Source of the DNA: Frankia alni ACN14a
Lineage (GTDB): Bacteria; Actinomycetota; Actinomycetes; Frankiales; Frankiaceae
Reading direction: 5' to 3'
Assembly: GCF_000058485.1 (NCBI RefSeq)
Contig: NC_008278.1
Span: 800,962-864,961 of the forward strand
Length of the DNA: 64,000 nucleotides
Under the pieces are notes generated by a model. The model did no database searches and was not told the DNA's origin. It saw nothing but the letters and a program-made list of their open reading frames with translations. A program made the position numbers and the translations under genes. This document shows, piece after piece, positions 24,858 to 33,318 of this stretch (the first letter of the stretch is position 1; every line of letters begins with the position of its first letter).

Positions 24858-24972
24858 TCCTGGGTCACGACCGGCCGGTTCGGCCCACTGGTGGGAGCAC
24901 TCCAGGGCCCATGGGTACCGCGAAGGTCTTCCCCTTTCCGGTCTCGCCCGCCACAATCAACCGGGAACGGTG
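24858..24972 (-). pseudogene. Remnant of a P-loop ATPase gene
   Basis: Minus-strand translation gives RLIVAGETGKGKTFAVPMG, a beta strand followed by a perfect Walker A loop (GETGKGKT at 24925-24948). The frame stops after ~18 more codons, and an upstream-compatible reading (RTTRQPLTVPG) is in another frame. This resembles the start of an FtsK/TraB-type conjugation ATPase, but only this piece survives. It lies in the 509-nt gap between the SDR and the UspA-like gene, where nothing else is recognisable. Chance similarity cannot be excluded. Confidence 0.35.
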
Positions 24973-25188
24973 AGCGGCTGACGGGTGGTGCGGATCCGGC
25001 ATCTGGCGGTATTAGCCCGCCGGAGCGGCCGGCGTCGTGCCCAAACGCGATCCGGAACAGATGATCTGCGGGTAGAGGGGGTACTGACGATGAGTCGGTT
25101 ACCCCGACATCGCAGGCCGTGAAGCGAGACAATCCCGTTCACACCGACAGTCGATCGACGACGCTGGGAAAGCCTCGCGGGAGGAAAC

Positions 25189-25608
25189 GTGGAACGGGCA
25201 GAGCGAACGGAAGTCACTCCCCGGGTTCGGACCGAACGCCATGTGGTGGTCGGCGTTCGCTTCGGGGACCTGTCGGATATGGCTGATGTATTGCTGGCCG
25301 CCGACCTCGCCGCGCGGCTGGACGCCGATCTCGTGCTCATCGCGACGATGGATCGCTGGTCCCGCTGGGCGAGGTGGACCGCGGGGGTGTACTGCGCCTT
25401 CGGCGTCGAGACGGTCATGTGCGCCGCGCGGATCGCCGAGGAGGAGACCCGTGAGGAGCTCCAACGCCGGCTGCGTTCACTGCTCGACCTCGTCGGCGTC
25501 GACTGGAGCGTCCAGTGGGCCACCGGCTCCCCTCGGCGGGCCGCCGTGCGCTACACCCGCCGCCACCCTGACGCGATGGTGATCCTGCGCCCCGAGCGCG
25601 CCCGCTGA
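25189..25608 (+). CDS. UspA-like small protein
   Basis: 139 residues from GTG 25189, with GGGAGGAA as Shine-Dalgarno. The order of secondary structure fits a universal-stress-protein fold: strand HVVVGVRFGD, helix ADVLLAADLAARLD, strand ADLVLIATMDRW, helix IAEEETREELQRRLRSLLD, strand VDWSVQWATG, helix PRRAAVRYTRRH, strand AMVILRP. The ATP-binding G-2x-G-9x-G motif of UspA is not seen, so this is fold-level similarity only. Its 3' half is overlapped antisense by the readthrough tail of the convergent SDR. Confidence 0.55.
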   Translation: MERAERTEVTPRVRTERHVVVGVRFGDLSDMADVLLAADLAARLDADLVLIATMDRWSRWARWTAGVYCAFGVETVMCAARIAEEETREELQRRLRSLLDLVGVDWSVQWATGSPRRAAVRYTRRHPDAMVILRPERAR

Positions 25609-26422
25609 GCCGGCTCGGCACGCCGGTTCGGCACCTGAGCCCACCGCGGCGTCGGCGGCCCGGTCGCCGCCCACCGCTCACGTCCAGCACGGCGCCGGTC
25701 ACGTAGGACGCCGCCGCCGTGCAGAGCCAGGCCACCGCGGCCGCCACCTCGTCGGCCCGGCCCGGCCGGCCCAGTGGCACGGTCGCGCCCAGCCGCCGCG
25801 CCCGATCCGGATCCCCGCCCGAGGCGTGGATCTCGGTGTCGATGTATCCCGGGCGAACGCCGTTCACCCGGATCCCCTCCGCGGCGACCTCCTGGGCGAG
25901 CCCCAGCGTCATCGTGTCGAGGGCCGCCTTGCTCGCCGCGTAGTCGACGTACGTCCCCGGGCTGCCGATGCGCGCGGCCGCGGAGGAGACGTTCACGATC
26001 GAGCCGCCCGGCCCGCCGTGGCGCGTCGACATCCGGCGCACCGCGGCCCCCGCGCACAGGAAGGCGGCGGTGATGTTGACGGTGAACATCGTGTGCAGCC
26101 GCGCGTGGTCCATCTCGTCGATCCTGGCCGCGGGGGCGACCACGCCCGCGTTGTTGACCAGGGCCGTCACCGGGCCGAGCCGGTCCGCGGCGGCGAACAG
26201 GTCGGTGACGGCGCTGGGGTGCGCGAGGTCGGCGGCGGCCGACGCCGCGGTGACGCCGAGGTCCCGGCACGCCCCCACCACCCGCTCGGCGGCGGCGGAG
26301 TCGCTGCGGTAACCCACGCAGACGTCCCAGCCGAGTCGGGCGAGCGCGACCGAGCAGGCCGCCCCGATGCCGCGGCCACCCCCCGTGACGACCGCCACGC
26401 CGCGCGTCCGCAGTTCCGACAT
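25415..26422 (-). CDS. Short-chain dehydrogenase/reductase with readthrough C-terminus
   Basis: ATG 26422 follows GAGGAG. Residues 1-250 are a complete SDR: VVTGGGRGIGAACS, ALVNNAGVVAPA, IVNVSSAAARIG, DYAASKAALDT and the usual terminal SYVTGAVLDVSGGR. Family members stop there. Here the frame runs on for ~83 Arg/Gly/Ser-rich codons to 25415, antisense to the UspA-like gene. The codon right after the normal end is CGA, one transition from TGA, so a lost stop is a simple explanation. The enzyme should still fold; the tail may be deleterious or trimmed. Substrate unknown. Confidence 0.75.
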   Translation of the reverse strand: MSELRTRGVAVVTGGGRGIGAACSVALARLGWDVCVGYRSDSAAAERVVGACRDLGVTAASAAADLAHPSAVTDLFAAADRLGPVTALVNNAGVVAPAARIDEMDHARLHTMFTVNITAAFLCAGAAVRRMSTRHGGPGGSIVNVSSAAARIGSPGTYVDYAASKAALDTMTLGLAQEVAAEGIRVNGVRPGYIDTEIHASGGDPDRARRLGATVPLGRPGRADEVAAAVAWLCTAAASYVTGAVLDVSGGRRPGRRRRGGLRCRTGVPSRLSGRARGAGSPSRQGGGGCSARRPAEGSRWPTGRSSRRRRGRAVNAAGVGAPHGSPPRRSARRT

Positions 26423-26945
26423 GTCGATCACTCCTCGTGCTTGTCGATGGACTACCAGGCCCCGGCCGTCTGCTCGCCGCCCGACGAGGCCGTGGGAGGT
26501 CGGAAGTCTCGTGGTCCGGTAGTCCCCCCGCCGGACAGGGGAGCTACCACTACTGCGCCCGAGCGTGGAACATCCGACACTGACGGTGTCAAATCACGGT
26601 GGAGCCGTCACACGGCCCCTCTCCGGCGCGTCCCTCAGGTGGGTCGGTGTCGTGACGTGACCGGCTCCGTCGTGGCGCGATCGTTCCTGCGACAGATGTC
26701 TGACAGCGCATATCGCGTGGCGTGAACGCGGTTCGAAGGAGCACAGTCGTCATCGACACGGTGACCGGTGGGGTCGCGCCGGCCGATGGTCTGCCCGTAG
26801 CTGCGGGGCATACCGGGCGCTTCGCGATGGTTGTCGGTCTCGTGCGGGTGGCGGGTCCGGTGTGGCCGGGGGTTGGGCCGACCATCCACCGCGGATCGAT
26901 CGGCGTGGCGCGTGTGGTGGCCGCGGGACGTTGGGAGGAACACCG
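26423..26945. other. Divergent intergenic region, no gene seen
   Basis: 523 nt between the SDR and the PAP2 gene. It contains an imperfect hairpin (GGTAGTCCCC with GGGGAGCTACC, about 26518-26548). A weak open frame from 26722 ends in an ATGA overlap with the PAP2 start but has poor codon bias. Promoters for both flanking genes must lie here; none can be pinpointed. Confidence 0.5.
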
Positions 26946-28163
26946 ATGAGCTGGGCCCCATCCACGGACTCGGCCGACGGCCGCCGTCCGGCGGTCAGCT
27001 CGCCCCTGGTCCGGCACGGTCTGGGGACGCTGGGCAGCCCGCCGCCGCGAACCTCCAGCGCGCCGTCCGACCAGCTCGGCGGGATCGACCCGGGCGCCCG
27101 CGCGCCGACGGGGCCGCTCGTCCGGGCGCGCCGGGTGGCCGGGGCGGTGGCCTACGCCGTCAGCCAGCTCCTGCTCATCGCCGTGCTCTACGGGACGTAC
27201 AGCTTCAGCCGCCACCTGGCCAGTGGCCGGGAACCGGCGGCGCTGGCCGCGGCGAAGGACGTCTGGCGGCTCGAACGATTCCTGCACCTGCCCAGCGAGG
27301 TCGCCGTCCAGCGGCTGGCACTGCACTCGCACCTGCTGATCCGGGCCGCGGACTGGTTCTACATCCTGGTTCACTTTCCCTCGGTCATCATGCTGCTGCT
27401 GTGGGTGTTCATTCGGCATCGCCGGCACTGGACGCGTGTCCGCAACGTACTGATCATGACCACGGGTCTGGCGCTGATCATCCATCTGCTGTACCCGTTG
27501 GCGCCGCCGCGTTTCCTGCCGTCGGTGCTGCACGTGCCGCTCGTCGACACCGGCGCGGTCTACGGCCCCTCGCCCTACGGGGAGGGCAGCGGCGGCATCG
27601 CCAACGAGTACGCGGCGATGCCGAGCCTGCACGTCGGGTGGTCGCTGCTCGAGGCCTGGGCGGTGATCACGATCCTGCACCACCGCGCCCGCTGGCTGAT
27701 GGTGCTGCATCCGGTCCTCACCATCATGGTGGTGGTCGTCACCGCCAACCACTACTGGCTCGACGGCATCGTGGGCTCCTCGCTCGTGGTGCTCTCGATC
27801 GTCGTGCTCGACCAGGCCAACCGCGCCTGGGCCCGGCGCGGGCTGAACCGGCACGAGACACCCCTGCGGATCCCCGCACCGGCACCGTCATCGGACGGGC
27901 CGGCGCTGGCCGTGAAGGCACCAGCCGTACCAGCACCAGCGGTACCGGCTCCAGCCCTACCGGCTCCAGCCCTACCGGCTCCAGCCCTACCGGCTCCAGC
28001 CATACCGGCACCAGCCCTACCAGCATCGGCCGTGAAGTCGTCAGCCGTGTCGGCGTCAGCCGTGTCGGCGTCGGCCGTGTCGCCGGACCGGCCGGCAGCA
28101 CCGCCGGAGGCGCGGTCGGTGCCGCACGCGCGTCCGGAGCCCGGCGGTGGGACAGGGCCGTAG
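26946..28163 (+). CDS. PAP2/AUR1-type membrane phosphatase or phosphotransferase
   Basis: 405 residues from ATG 26946, with GGGAGGAA upstream. About six TM segments between residues 60 and 300. Motifs: YPLAPPRFLP, AMPSLHVGWSL (the PSGH-equivalent with catalytic His) and NHYWLDG (HX3D). This is the AUR1-like branch of PAP2 enzymes (inositol phosphotransferases/lipid phosphatases) that act on lipid headgroups at the outer membrane face. The C-terminal ~95 residues are Pro/Ala pentapeptide repeats (PALPA, SAVSA). Lipid substrate unknown. Confidence 0.85.
   Translation: MSWAPSTDSADGRRPAVSSPLVRHGLGTLGSPPPRTSSAPSDQLGGIDPGARAPTGPLVRARRVAGAVAYAVSQLLLIAVLYGTYSFSRHLASGREPAALAAAKDVWRLERFLHLPSEVAVQRLALHSHLLIRAADWFYILVHFPSVIMLLLWVFIRHRRHWTRVRNVLIMTTGLALIIHLLYPLAPPRFLPSVLHVPLVDTGAVYGPSPYGEGSGGIANEYAAMPSLHVGWSLLEAWAVITILHHRARWLMVLHPVLTIMVVVVTANHYWLDGIVGSSLVVLSIVVLDQANRAWARRGLNRHETPLRIPAPAPSSDGPALAVKAPAVPAPAVPAPALPAPALPAPALPAPAIPAPALPASAVKSSAVSASAVSASAVSPDRPAAPPEARSVPHARPEPGGGTGP
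27921..28085 (+). repeat. Minisatellite, about 11 units of 15 bp
   Basis: CCAGCC recurs every 15 bp from 27921 to 28011 (unit CCAGCCCTACCGGCT), then TCAGCCGTGTCGGCG-type units to about 28085. Encodes the PAP2 protein tail. Confidence 0.92.
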
Positions 28164-28253
28164 CCAGGAGGGGCGGGACAGGGCCGTGGCCAGGGGTAGA
28201 TAGAGCGGTGGGAGCACCGCGACCGGCGGGCGCACGGACACGGGGTGGTGGCC

Positions 28254-29756
28254 ATGCAGACGGCCGATGTGGCGATCGTGGGAGCGGGGCTCGCCGGGCT
28301 TTCGGCCGCCACGCTGCTCGCCGAGCAGGGTCTCGGCGTGGTGGTCTGGGAGGCGGCCGACGACGTCGGCGGGCGCGTCCGCACCGATGAGGTCGACGGG
28401 TTCCGCCTGGATCGCGGCTTTCAGGTGCTACTGCCGTCCTACCCCGAGGTCCGGCGCCAGATCGACCTGCCGGCGCTGCGCCCGCGGCCGTTCCTGCGCG
28501 GGCTGGTGCTGCGCGACGGTGTCCGGTCGGTGGTGCTCGGTGATCCGATGGGGGGCGCGGAGGCGCTCGCGGGCCTGATCCCGGGCCGGGCACTGCGGGC
28601 CGCGGACCTGGCCCGGCTGGCGGCCCTCACGGCACGTGACCGCCTGCGGCCGCCGTCGACGCTGGTCGCCGGGCCCGAGCGCAGCACCCGCGAGGAGCTG
28701 CGGGCCCGTGGTCTGTCCGACCACGCGATCGACGGGGTGCTCGCACCGTTGCTGCGTGGCATCTTCCTGGAGGAGGATCTCGCGACCTCGGCCCGGTTCT
28801 TCCACCTCGTCTGGCGCAGCTTCGCCAGCCGGGCGCCGGTGCTACCGGCCGAGGGCATGGCGGCGCTGCCCCGCCAGCTCGCGGCCCGGCTGCGGCCGGG
28901 CACGGTGCGGCTGAACTGTCCCGCCGACATCGTCACCCGCGGCGGCGTACGTTCCCGCGACGGAGAGTCACTACGGGCCAGGGCGGTGATCGTTGCCACC
29001 GACGGCACCACCGCCGCCCGGCTGGTGCCGGGGATCACCGAACCGGCCTGGCACGGCGTGACCACCTACTACTTCCGGGCGGACGAACCGCCGCTGCGCC
29101 GCGGCGCGCTCGTCGTCGAGGGGGCCGTCGACGCCCGGCAGCCGGCGCGCTCGTCCCGGACCGGACCGGTGGTCAACACGGTGGTTCTCAGTGAGGTGGC
29201 GCCCTCGTACGCGCCGCCGGGGTCCGCGCTGATCGCCGCCTCGGTGCTGGGCGTGCCCGAGGACGCCCCGGCCGCCGCGGCGGCGCTCGGGCCGCTCGAC
29301 CTCACCGACCCGCTGCGCGCGACCGGCCCGCTCAGCCTGACCGGCGAGCACAGCCTGACCGACCCGCACAGCCTGACCGACCCGCACGCGACGGCCGCGG
29401 CGCAGTCCGGCAGCGAACGGGCCGTGCGTGCCCATCTCGGCGCCCTCTACGGCGCCGACACCGCCGGGTGGACCCTGCTGGCCACCTATCCGGTGGCGCG
29501 GGCGCTGCCCGACATGACCAGCCCGCGCGTGCTGCGCCGGCCGGTGCGCACCCCGTCCGGCGTCTACGTGTGCGGTGACCATCGGGACACCAGCTCGATC
29601 CAGGGCGCCCTGTTCTCCGGCCGGCGCGCCGCCGAGGCCGTCCTGGCCGACCTCGCCGCCGCCCGCCCCGCCCCCGCCGCGGACGGTACGAGCAGGTGGA
29701 CCGAGGTCAGCGACGCCGACGCGAGCGTCTACGCCGACGTCGCCCGGCGACGGTGA
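28254..29756 (+). CDS. FAD-dependent amine oxidase/desaturase-like oxidoreductase
   Basis: 500 residues from ATG 28254 (GTG 28245 three codons upstream is an alternative). N-terminal Rossmann motif VAIVGAGLAGLSAATLLAEQ, then VWEAADDVGGRVRTDEVDGF and DRGFQVLLPSYPEV, typical of the protoporphyrinogen oxidase/phytoene desaturase/amine oxidase superfamily. The C-terminal FAD motif is YVCGDHRDTSSIQGALFSG. A short hydrophilic insertion of three 18-bp repeats (SLTDPH) falls at about residues 361-378, in a loop. Substrate unknown; the adjacency to the PAP2 gene (90 nt) may mean a shared lipid pathway. Confidence 0.85.
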   Translation: MQTADVAIVGAGLAGLSAATLLAEQGLGVVVWEAADDVGGRVRTDEVDGFRLDRGFQVLLPSYPEVRRQIDLPALRPRPFLRGLVLRDGVRSVVLGDPMGGAEALAGLIPGRALRAADLARLAALTARDRLRPPSTLVAGPERSTREELRARGLSDHAIDGVLAPLLRGIFLEEDLATSARFFHLVWRSFASRAPVLPAEGMAALPRQLAARLRPGTVRLNCPADIVTRGGVRSRDGESLRARAVIVATDGTTAARLVPGITEPAWHGVTTYYFRADEPPLRRGALVVEGAVDARQPARSSRTGPVVNTVVLSEVAPSYAPPGSALIAASVLGVPEDAPAAAAALGPLDLTDPLRATGPLSLTGEHSLTDPHSLTDPHATAAAQSGSERAVRAHLGALYGADTAGWTLLATYPVARALPDMTSPRVLRRPVRTPSGVYVCGDHRDTSSIQGALFSGRRAAEAVLADLAAARPAPAADGTSRWTEVSDADASVYADVARRR

Positions 29757-30263
29757 CGGCTGGCTCTGGACAGCACCCCGTTCCGCCAAGGCGGCCTGGA
29801 GCGGAGTTCGACGTCGGCGCGATGTCCCGCCCTGTCGGGCTCTAGCCCTCGGGTTGGCGGCCGATCGGCGGCCGTGCGCCTCGTCGAGTAGAGAGGAGGC
29901 GATTCGGGCCGCCTCCTCCGGCTCGGGCCGGCCGCCCCGGAGGTAGGCGAGAGCGAGGGTGAGCGCCGCGTGGTGTGACTCCTCGGCCGAGAAGTCGCTA
30001 CCTCGCCGCCGGTAGCCCTCCACTGCGAGGGCGGCCCATCGGCGGGCCTCGTCCGCCTTGATCTCGTGTGCGGTGTGCTCCATCACCGCCTCGCGCCACA
30101 TCGCCAGCAGGCGTCCCTCGGTATGCAGCTGGTCATGGGCGTCGGGGTCGTCGGTGACGTGGGCTCGCCGCGGGCGGCGCCGGCGCGGTTCCGCGGAACC
30201 GTCAGGACCCGTGTCAGGCCCTTGCGGTGGCGGTCGCACCGCAACGCGGCCGACGGTGGGCAC
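28971..30263 (-). CDS. Hypothetical protein; only the first ~165 residues credible
   Basis: GTG 30263 opens a frame whose residues 35-125 look like a genuine soluble helical protein (HDQLHTEGRLLAMWREAVME, HEIKADEARRWAALAVEGYR, EESHHAALTLALAYLRGG, PEEAARIASSLLDEAH). Beyond 29760 the frame continues for ~260 codons antisense to the FAD oxidoreductase with no protein-like character. A TAG in the adjacent frame at 29842-29844 suggests a one-base shift removed the natural stop. Not recognised; function unknown. It is divergent from the histidine kinase. Confidence 0.45.
   Translation of the reverse strand: MPTVGRVAVRPPPQGPDTGPDGSAEPRRRRPRRAHVTDDPDAHDQLHTEGRLLAMWREAVMEHTAHEIKADEARRWAALAVEGYRRRGSDFSAEESHHAALTLALAYLRGGRPEPEEAARIASSLLDEAHGRRSAANPRARARQGGTSRRRRTPLQAALAERGAVQSQPSPSPGDVGVDARVGVADLGPPARTVRGGGGAGGGEVGQDGLGGAPAGEQGALDRAGVPMVTAHVDAGRGAHRPAQHARAGHVGQRPRHRIGGQQGPPGGVGAVEGAEMGTHGPFAAGLRRGRRVRVGQAVRVGQAVLAGQAERAGRAQRVGEVERPERRRGGRGVLGHAQHRGGDQRGPRRRVRGRHLTENHRVDHRSGPGRARRLPGVDGPLDDERAAAQRRFVRPEVVGGHAVPGRFGDPRHQPGGGGAVGGNDHRPGP
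29333..29386 (+). repeat. Minisatellite, 3 units of 18 bp
   Basis: CAGCCTGACC at 29333, 29351 and 29369; unit CAGCCTGACCGACCCGCA. Insertion inside the FAD oxidoreductase. Confidence 0.9.
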
Positions 30264-30337
30264 CGCCCTTGATCACACGTAAGTACACGCTCTGACTGGA
30301 CCTTTGGTGCACACTCGGTCGAGGTCTACCCGCGTGG

Positions 30338-32380
30338 GTGATGATGAAGTCCGGCGTCGGCGCTACGATCTGTCCGTCTGTAGCACGATGTTCACCCCGT
30401 GGGGTGGTTCACCTGGATGAGAGCACGAGTTCCCTGGCCCGCGGCCTGCTGGACGCCGCGCCGGACGCGATCGTGGGCGTCCGGGCGAACGGTCGGATCG
30501 CCCTGGTCAACGCGCAGGCCGAGCGTCTGTTCGGCTACACCCGAGAGGAACTGCACGGCGAGCCCGTCGAGATCCTGATCCCCGAGTCCGGCCGCCACCT
30601 CCACCCGCACCACCGCAGTTCCTACCTGAGCGACCCGCAGCCGCGGCCGATGGGCGCGGGGATGGAGCTCGCCGGCCGTCGGCGCGACGGCAGCGAGTTC
30701 CCGGCGGAGATCTCCCTGTCGGCGATCGAGAGCGGCGACGGGCTCCTCATCACGGCCGCGGTCCGCGACGTCACCGAACGCAAACGAACCGAGGCCAAGT
30801 TCCGCGGCCTGCTGGACTCGGCGCCGGACGCCATCGTCGCCGTCCTGTCCGACGGCCGGATCGCGCTGGTCAACACTCAGGCCGAGCGCCTGTTCGGCTA
30901 CAGCCGCGACGAGCTGCACGGCCAGTCGGTGGAGATCCTCGTGCCGGAGGCCGGCCGGAGTCACCATCCGCAGCATCGTGAACGCTACTTCCATGATCCG
31001 CGGCCACGACCGATGGGCGCCCAGATGCAGCTCGCCGCCCGCCGCCGCGACGGCAGCGAGTTCCCGGCGGAGATCTCGCTGTCCGCCCTGGAGACCGAGG
31101 ACGGCCTGCTCGTCTCGGCGGCGATCCGGGACGTGACCGACCGGCTGGAAGCGCAGGCGGAGCGGGAACGTCTGCGCGCGCAGGCCGAGCGCAAGCGGAT
31201 CGAGGCCCAGCTCCACCAGTCGCAGCGGCTGGAGAGCCTCGGCCAGCTCGCCGGCGGCGTCGCGCACGACTTCAACAACCTGCTCGGTGTGATCATCAAC
31301 TACACCGCGTTCGTCGGCGAGGTGGTCGCGACGGCGGCCGAACGCGACGGCGGCCAGTGGGAGGCGGCCCACCGCGACATCGAACAGGTCCAGCGGGCCG
31401 CCGAACGGGCCACCCAGCTCACCCACCAGCTGCTCGCCTTCGGCCGCCGGGAGGTCGTCCAACCGCGGGTGCTCAACCTCAACGACGTCGTGCACGACAT
31501 CGAGGAGATGCTGCGCCGCACCCTCGGGGAGCACGTCGAGCTGATCACCCTGCCGGCCGCCGATCCCTGGCCGGTCTTCGCCGACGCCGGTCAGCTCGAA
31601 CAGGTGCTGGTCAACCTGGCCGTGAACGCGCGCGACGCGATGCCGGGCGGCGGCAAGCTCACGATCGACACCTCGAACATCCTCGTCCACGAGGACATCG
31701 CCGGCGACCGGCCCGGCCTGAAGGCCGGCCGGCACGTCAACCTGCGCATCAGCGACAGCGGCAGCGGCATGGCCCCGGAGACGGTCAGCCGCGCCTTCGA
31801 GCCGTTCTTCACCACCAAGCGCAAGGGAGAGGGCTCCGGCCTCGGCCTGGCCACCGTGTACGGCATCATCACCCAGGCCGGCGGCCACGCGGAGATCTTC
31901 TCCGACGTGGGTCTGGGGACCACGGTGAGCATCCTGCTGCCGGCGGTGGACAGCGTCGCCGCGACCCCCGAACCGATCTCCGACGGGGCCATTCTCACCG
32001 GCGGCGAGACGATCCTCGTCGTCGAGGACGAGCGGGCGATGCGCGAGGTCACCCGGCGTCTGCTGGCTCGCAACGGCTACCAGGTCATCACCGCCGCGGA
32101 CGGGCACCGCGCCGTCGAGCTCGCCGTGAGCCACCCCGCCGAGATCCATCTGCTGCTGACCGACGTGGTCATGCCGCAGGTCCTCGGCCGGACCGTGGCC
32201 ACACTCGTCCGCCGGCACCGACCGGGCATCCGCGTGCTGTTCATGTCCGGTTACGCCTACCCGGTGCTGGCACACAACGGGACCCTCGATCCGGGCCTGA
32301 CGCTGCTGGGCAAGCCCTTCTCCGAGCAGATGCTGCTCGCGAAGGTGCGCGACGTCCTCGACAACCCGATCGAGCACTGA
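30338..32380 (+). CDS. Hybrid sensor histidine kinase, PAS-PAS-HK-REC
   Basis: 680 residues from GTG 30338; GTG 30404, just before the first PAS, is an alternative start. Two PAS domains (about 35-150 and 155-275) are clear duplicates of each other (LLDxAPDAIV, NGRIALVNAQAERLFGY/DGRIALVNTQAERLFGY, RRRDGSEFPAEISLSA in both). Then a coiled linker, H-box LAGGVAHDFNNLLG, N-box VNLAVNARDAMPGG, G1 DSGSGMAPE and G2 GEGSGLGLATVYG. The C-terminal receiver has ILVVEDERAM, phospho-acceptor Asp in LLTDVVMP and Lys in GKPF. No TM segment, so a cytosolic sensor; PAS ligand unknown. Confidence 0.92.
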   Translation: MMMKSGVGATICPSVARCSPRGVVHLDESTSSLARGLLDAAPDAIVGVRANGRIALVNAQAERLFGYTREELHGEPVEILIPESGRHLHPHHRSSYLSDPQPRPMGAGMELAGRRRDGSEFPAEISLSAIESGDGLLITAAVRDVTERKRTEAKFRGLLDSAPDAIVAVLSDGRIALVNTQAERLFGYSRDELHGQSVEILVPEAGRSHHPQHRERYFHDPRPRPMGAQMQLAARRRDGSEFPAEISLSALETEDGLLVSAAIRDVTDRLEAQAERERLRAQAERKRIEAQLHQSQRLESLGQLAGGVAHDFNNLLGVIINYTAFVGEVVATAAERDGGQWEAAHRDIEQVQRAAERATQLTHQLLAFGRREVVQPRVLNLNDVVHDIEEMLRRTLGEHVELITLPAADPWPVFADAGQLEQVLVNLAVNARDAMPGGGKLTIDTSNILVHEDIAGDRPGLKAGRHVNLRISDSGSGMAPETVSRAFEPFFTTKRKGEGSGLGLATVYGIITQAGGHAEIFSDVGLGTTVSILLPAVDSVAATPEPISDGAILTGGETILVVEDERAMREVTRRLLARNGYQVITAADGHRAVELAVSHPAEIHLLLTDVVMPQVLGRTVATLVRRHRPGIRVLFMSGYAYPVLAHNGTLDPGLTLLGKPFSEQMLLAKVRDVLDNPIEH

Positions 32381-32396
32381 GTGCACCACGAAACGG

Positions 32397-32424
32397 CCGC
32401 CGGGCCGCTCCACCGGCCCGGCGG
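32397..32424 (+). terminator. Strong hairpin after the hybrid kinase
   Basis: CCGCCGGGCCG (32397-32407) and CGGCCCGGCGG (32414-32424) are a perfect 11-bp stem with a 6-nt loop, 17 nt after the stop. Lies between convergent genes, so it may serve both strands. Confidence 0.6.
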
Positions 32425-32586
32425 AGCCGCCCACCAGGTCAGGAAGCGGCGGGCGGGGCGGGTTGCGGTCGTTCTGCACGGTCTGAGCCAGGGGATCGTG
32501 CACACCGCACCGCAACGGCCTCCCGCGCGTCGTGGTCGGCCGTGACCGGGAGGCTTGGCTTGGCTTGGCTACTTGGTTTGGCTCGG

Positions 32587-33318
32587 CTAGGCGCCGGGGC
32601 GGTCGAGTCGGAGCGCGGCGCTCCAGCCGCCGGTGGCGGGGTCGTGGCGCAGCTCGACGCCGAGCAGGTCGGCGACCGGGCGCAGCCGAGCCGCCCGCGC
32701 CGCGTCCGCGGGCGGCTCGTACCCGCCCGGCCGAACCCGCAGCCGCAGGTCGACCGCGGCCGGCGCGGAGCGCACCGCGAGCCAGGCATGCTCGCCGGTG
32801 CCCACCGGATCGCTCGCCATCAGCAGCAGCTGCGCGGCGGCCAGCACCACCGAGATCTCCGCGCGGGTGGGCGGGTGGTCGTCGACCTGGAGATCGGTGT
32901 CCAGGCGGGTGACCAGCAGGCCGGCGATCCGCAGGGCGAAGCCCGCCGCAAGGGACCGGCGCGCGTCGTAGCCGAGTCGGAAGGCGCCCGGCAGGAGCTG
33001 TAAACCACTCGTTGTCGACCGCAGATGGTGCTCGATCCCGGCGACGCGGTCCGCGAGGTCGCCGGACAGCCGCCGCCGGACGCTGGCCAGTTCGAGCAGG
33101 ACGGCGGTGAAGTCCTGCATCGGGCCGTCGTGCAGCCGCTCGGCCAGCGCCCGGTGCCCGCGCTCCTGCAGGGCGACCATCAGGTGGAGCAGGTCGAGCG
33201 CCGGGGCGGACGGGGAGCCGTCCGGTCCCGGTGAGCGGGGGACGGGGCAGGCCGGGGTCCGCGCCGGAGCGGTCTGCGTCGCGGTCGCCGGTTCGTCGCC
33301 GTCGGTCTGTGCCGTCAC
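32587..33318 (-). CDS. Degenerate histidine-kinase-like protein
   Basis: 243 residues; GTG 33318 overlaps the receiver gene stop (GTGA). Residues 50-85 contain a HisKA_3-like phospho-acceptor helix: LAERLHDGPMQDFTAVLLEL, with the His in LHDGPMQ. The C-terminal ~130 residues have the length of an ATPase domain but lack N, G1 and G2 boxes. It may therefore be a phosphotransfer or docking partner for the receiver protein rather than an autokinase. No TM segment. Confidence 0.7.
   Translation of the reverse strand: MTAQTDGDEPATATQTAPARTPACPVPRSPGPDGSPSAPALDLLHLMVALQERGHRALAERLHDGPMQDFTAVLLELASVRRRLSGDLADRVAGIEHHLRSTTSGLQLLPGAFRLGYDARRSLAAGFALRIAGLLVTRLDTDLQVDDHPPTRAEISVVLAAAQLLLMASDPVGTGEHAWLAVRSAPAAVDLRLRVRPGGYEPPADAARAARLRPVADLLGVELRHDPATGGWSAALRLDRPGA

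Noticed and set aside
26722-26949. 75-codon frame ending in ATGA overlap with the PAP2 start
   Set aside because: The overlap is attractive, but codon bias is weak and the product has no features; kept only as a note in the gap entry.
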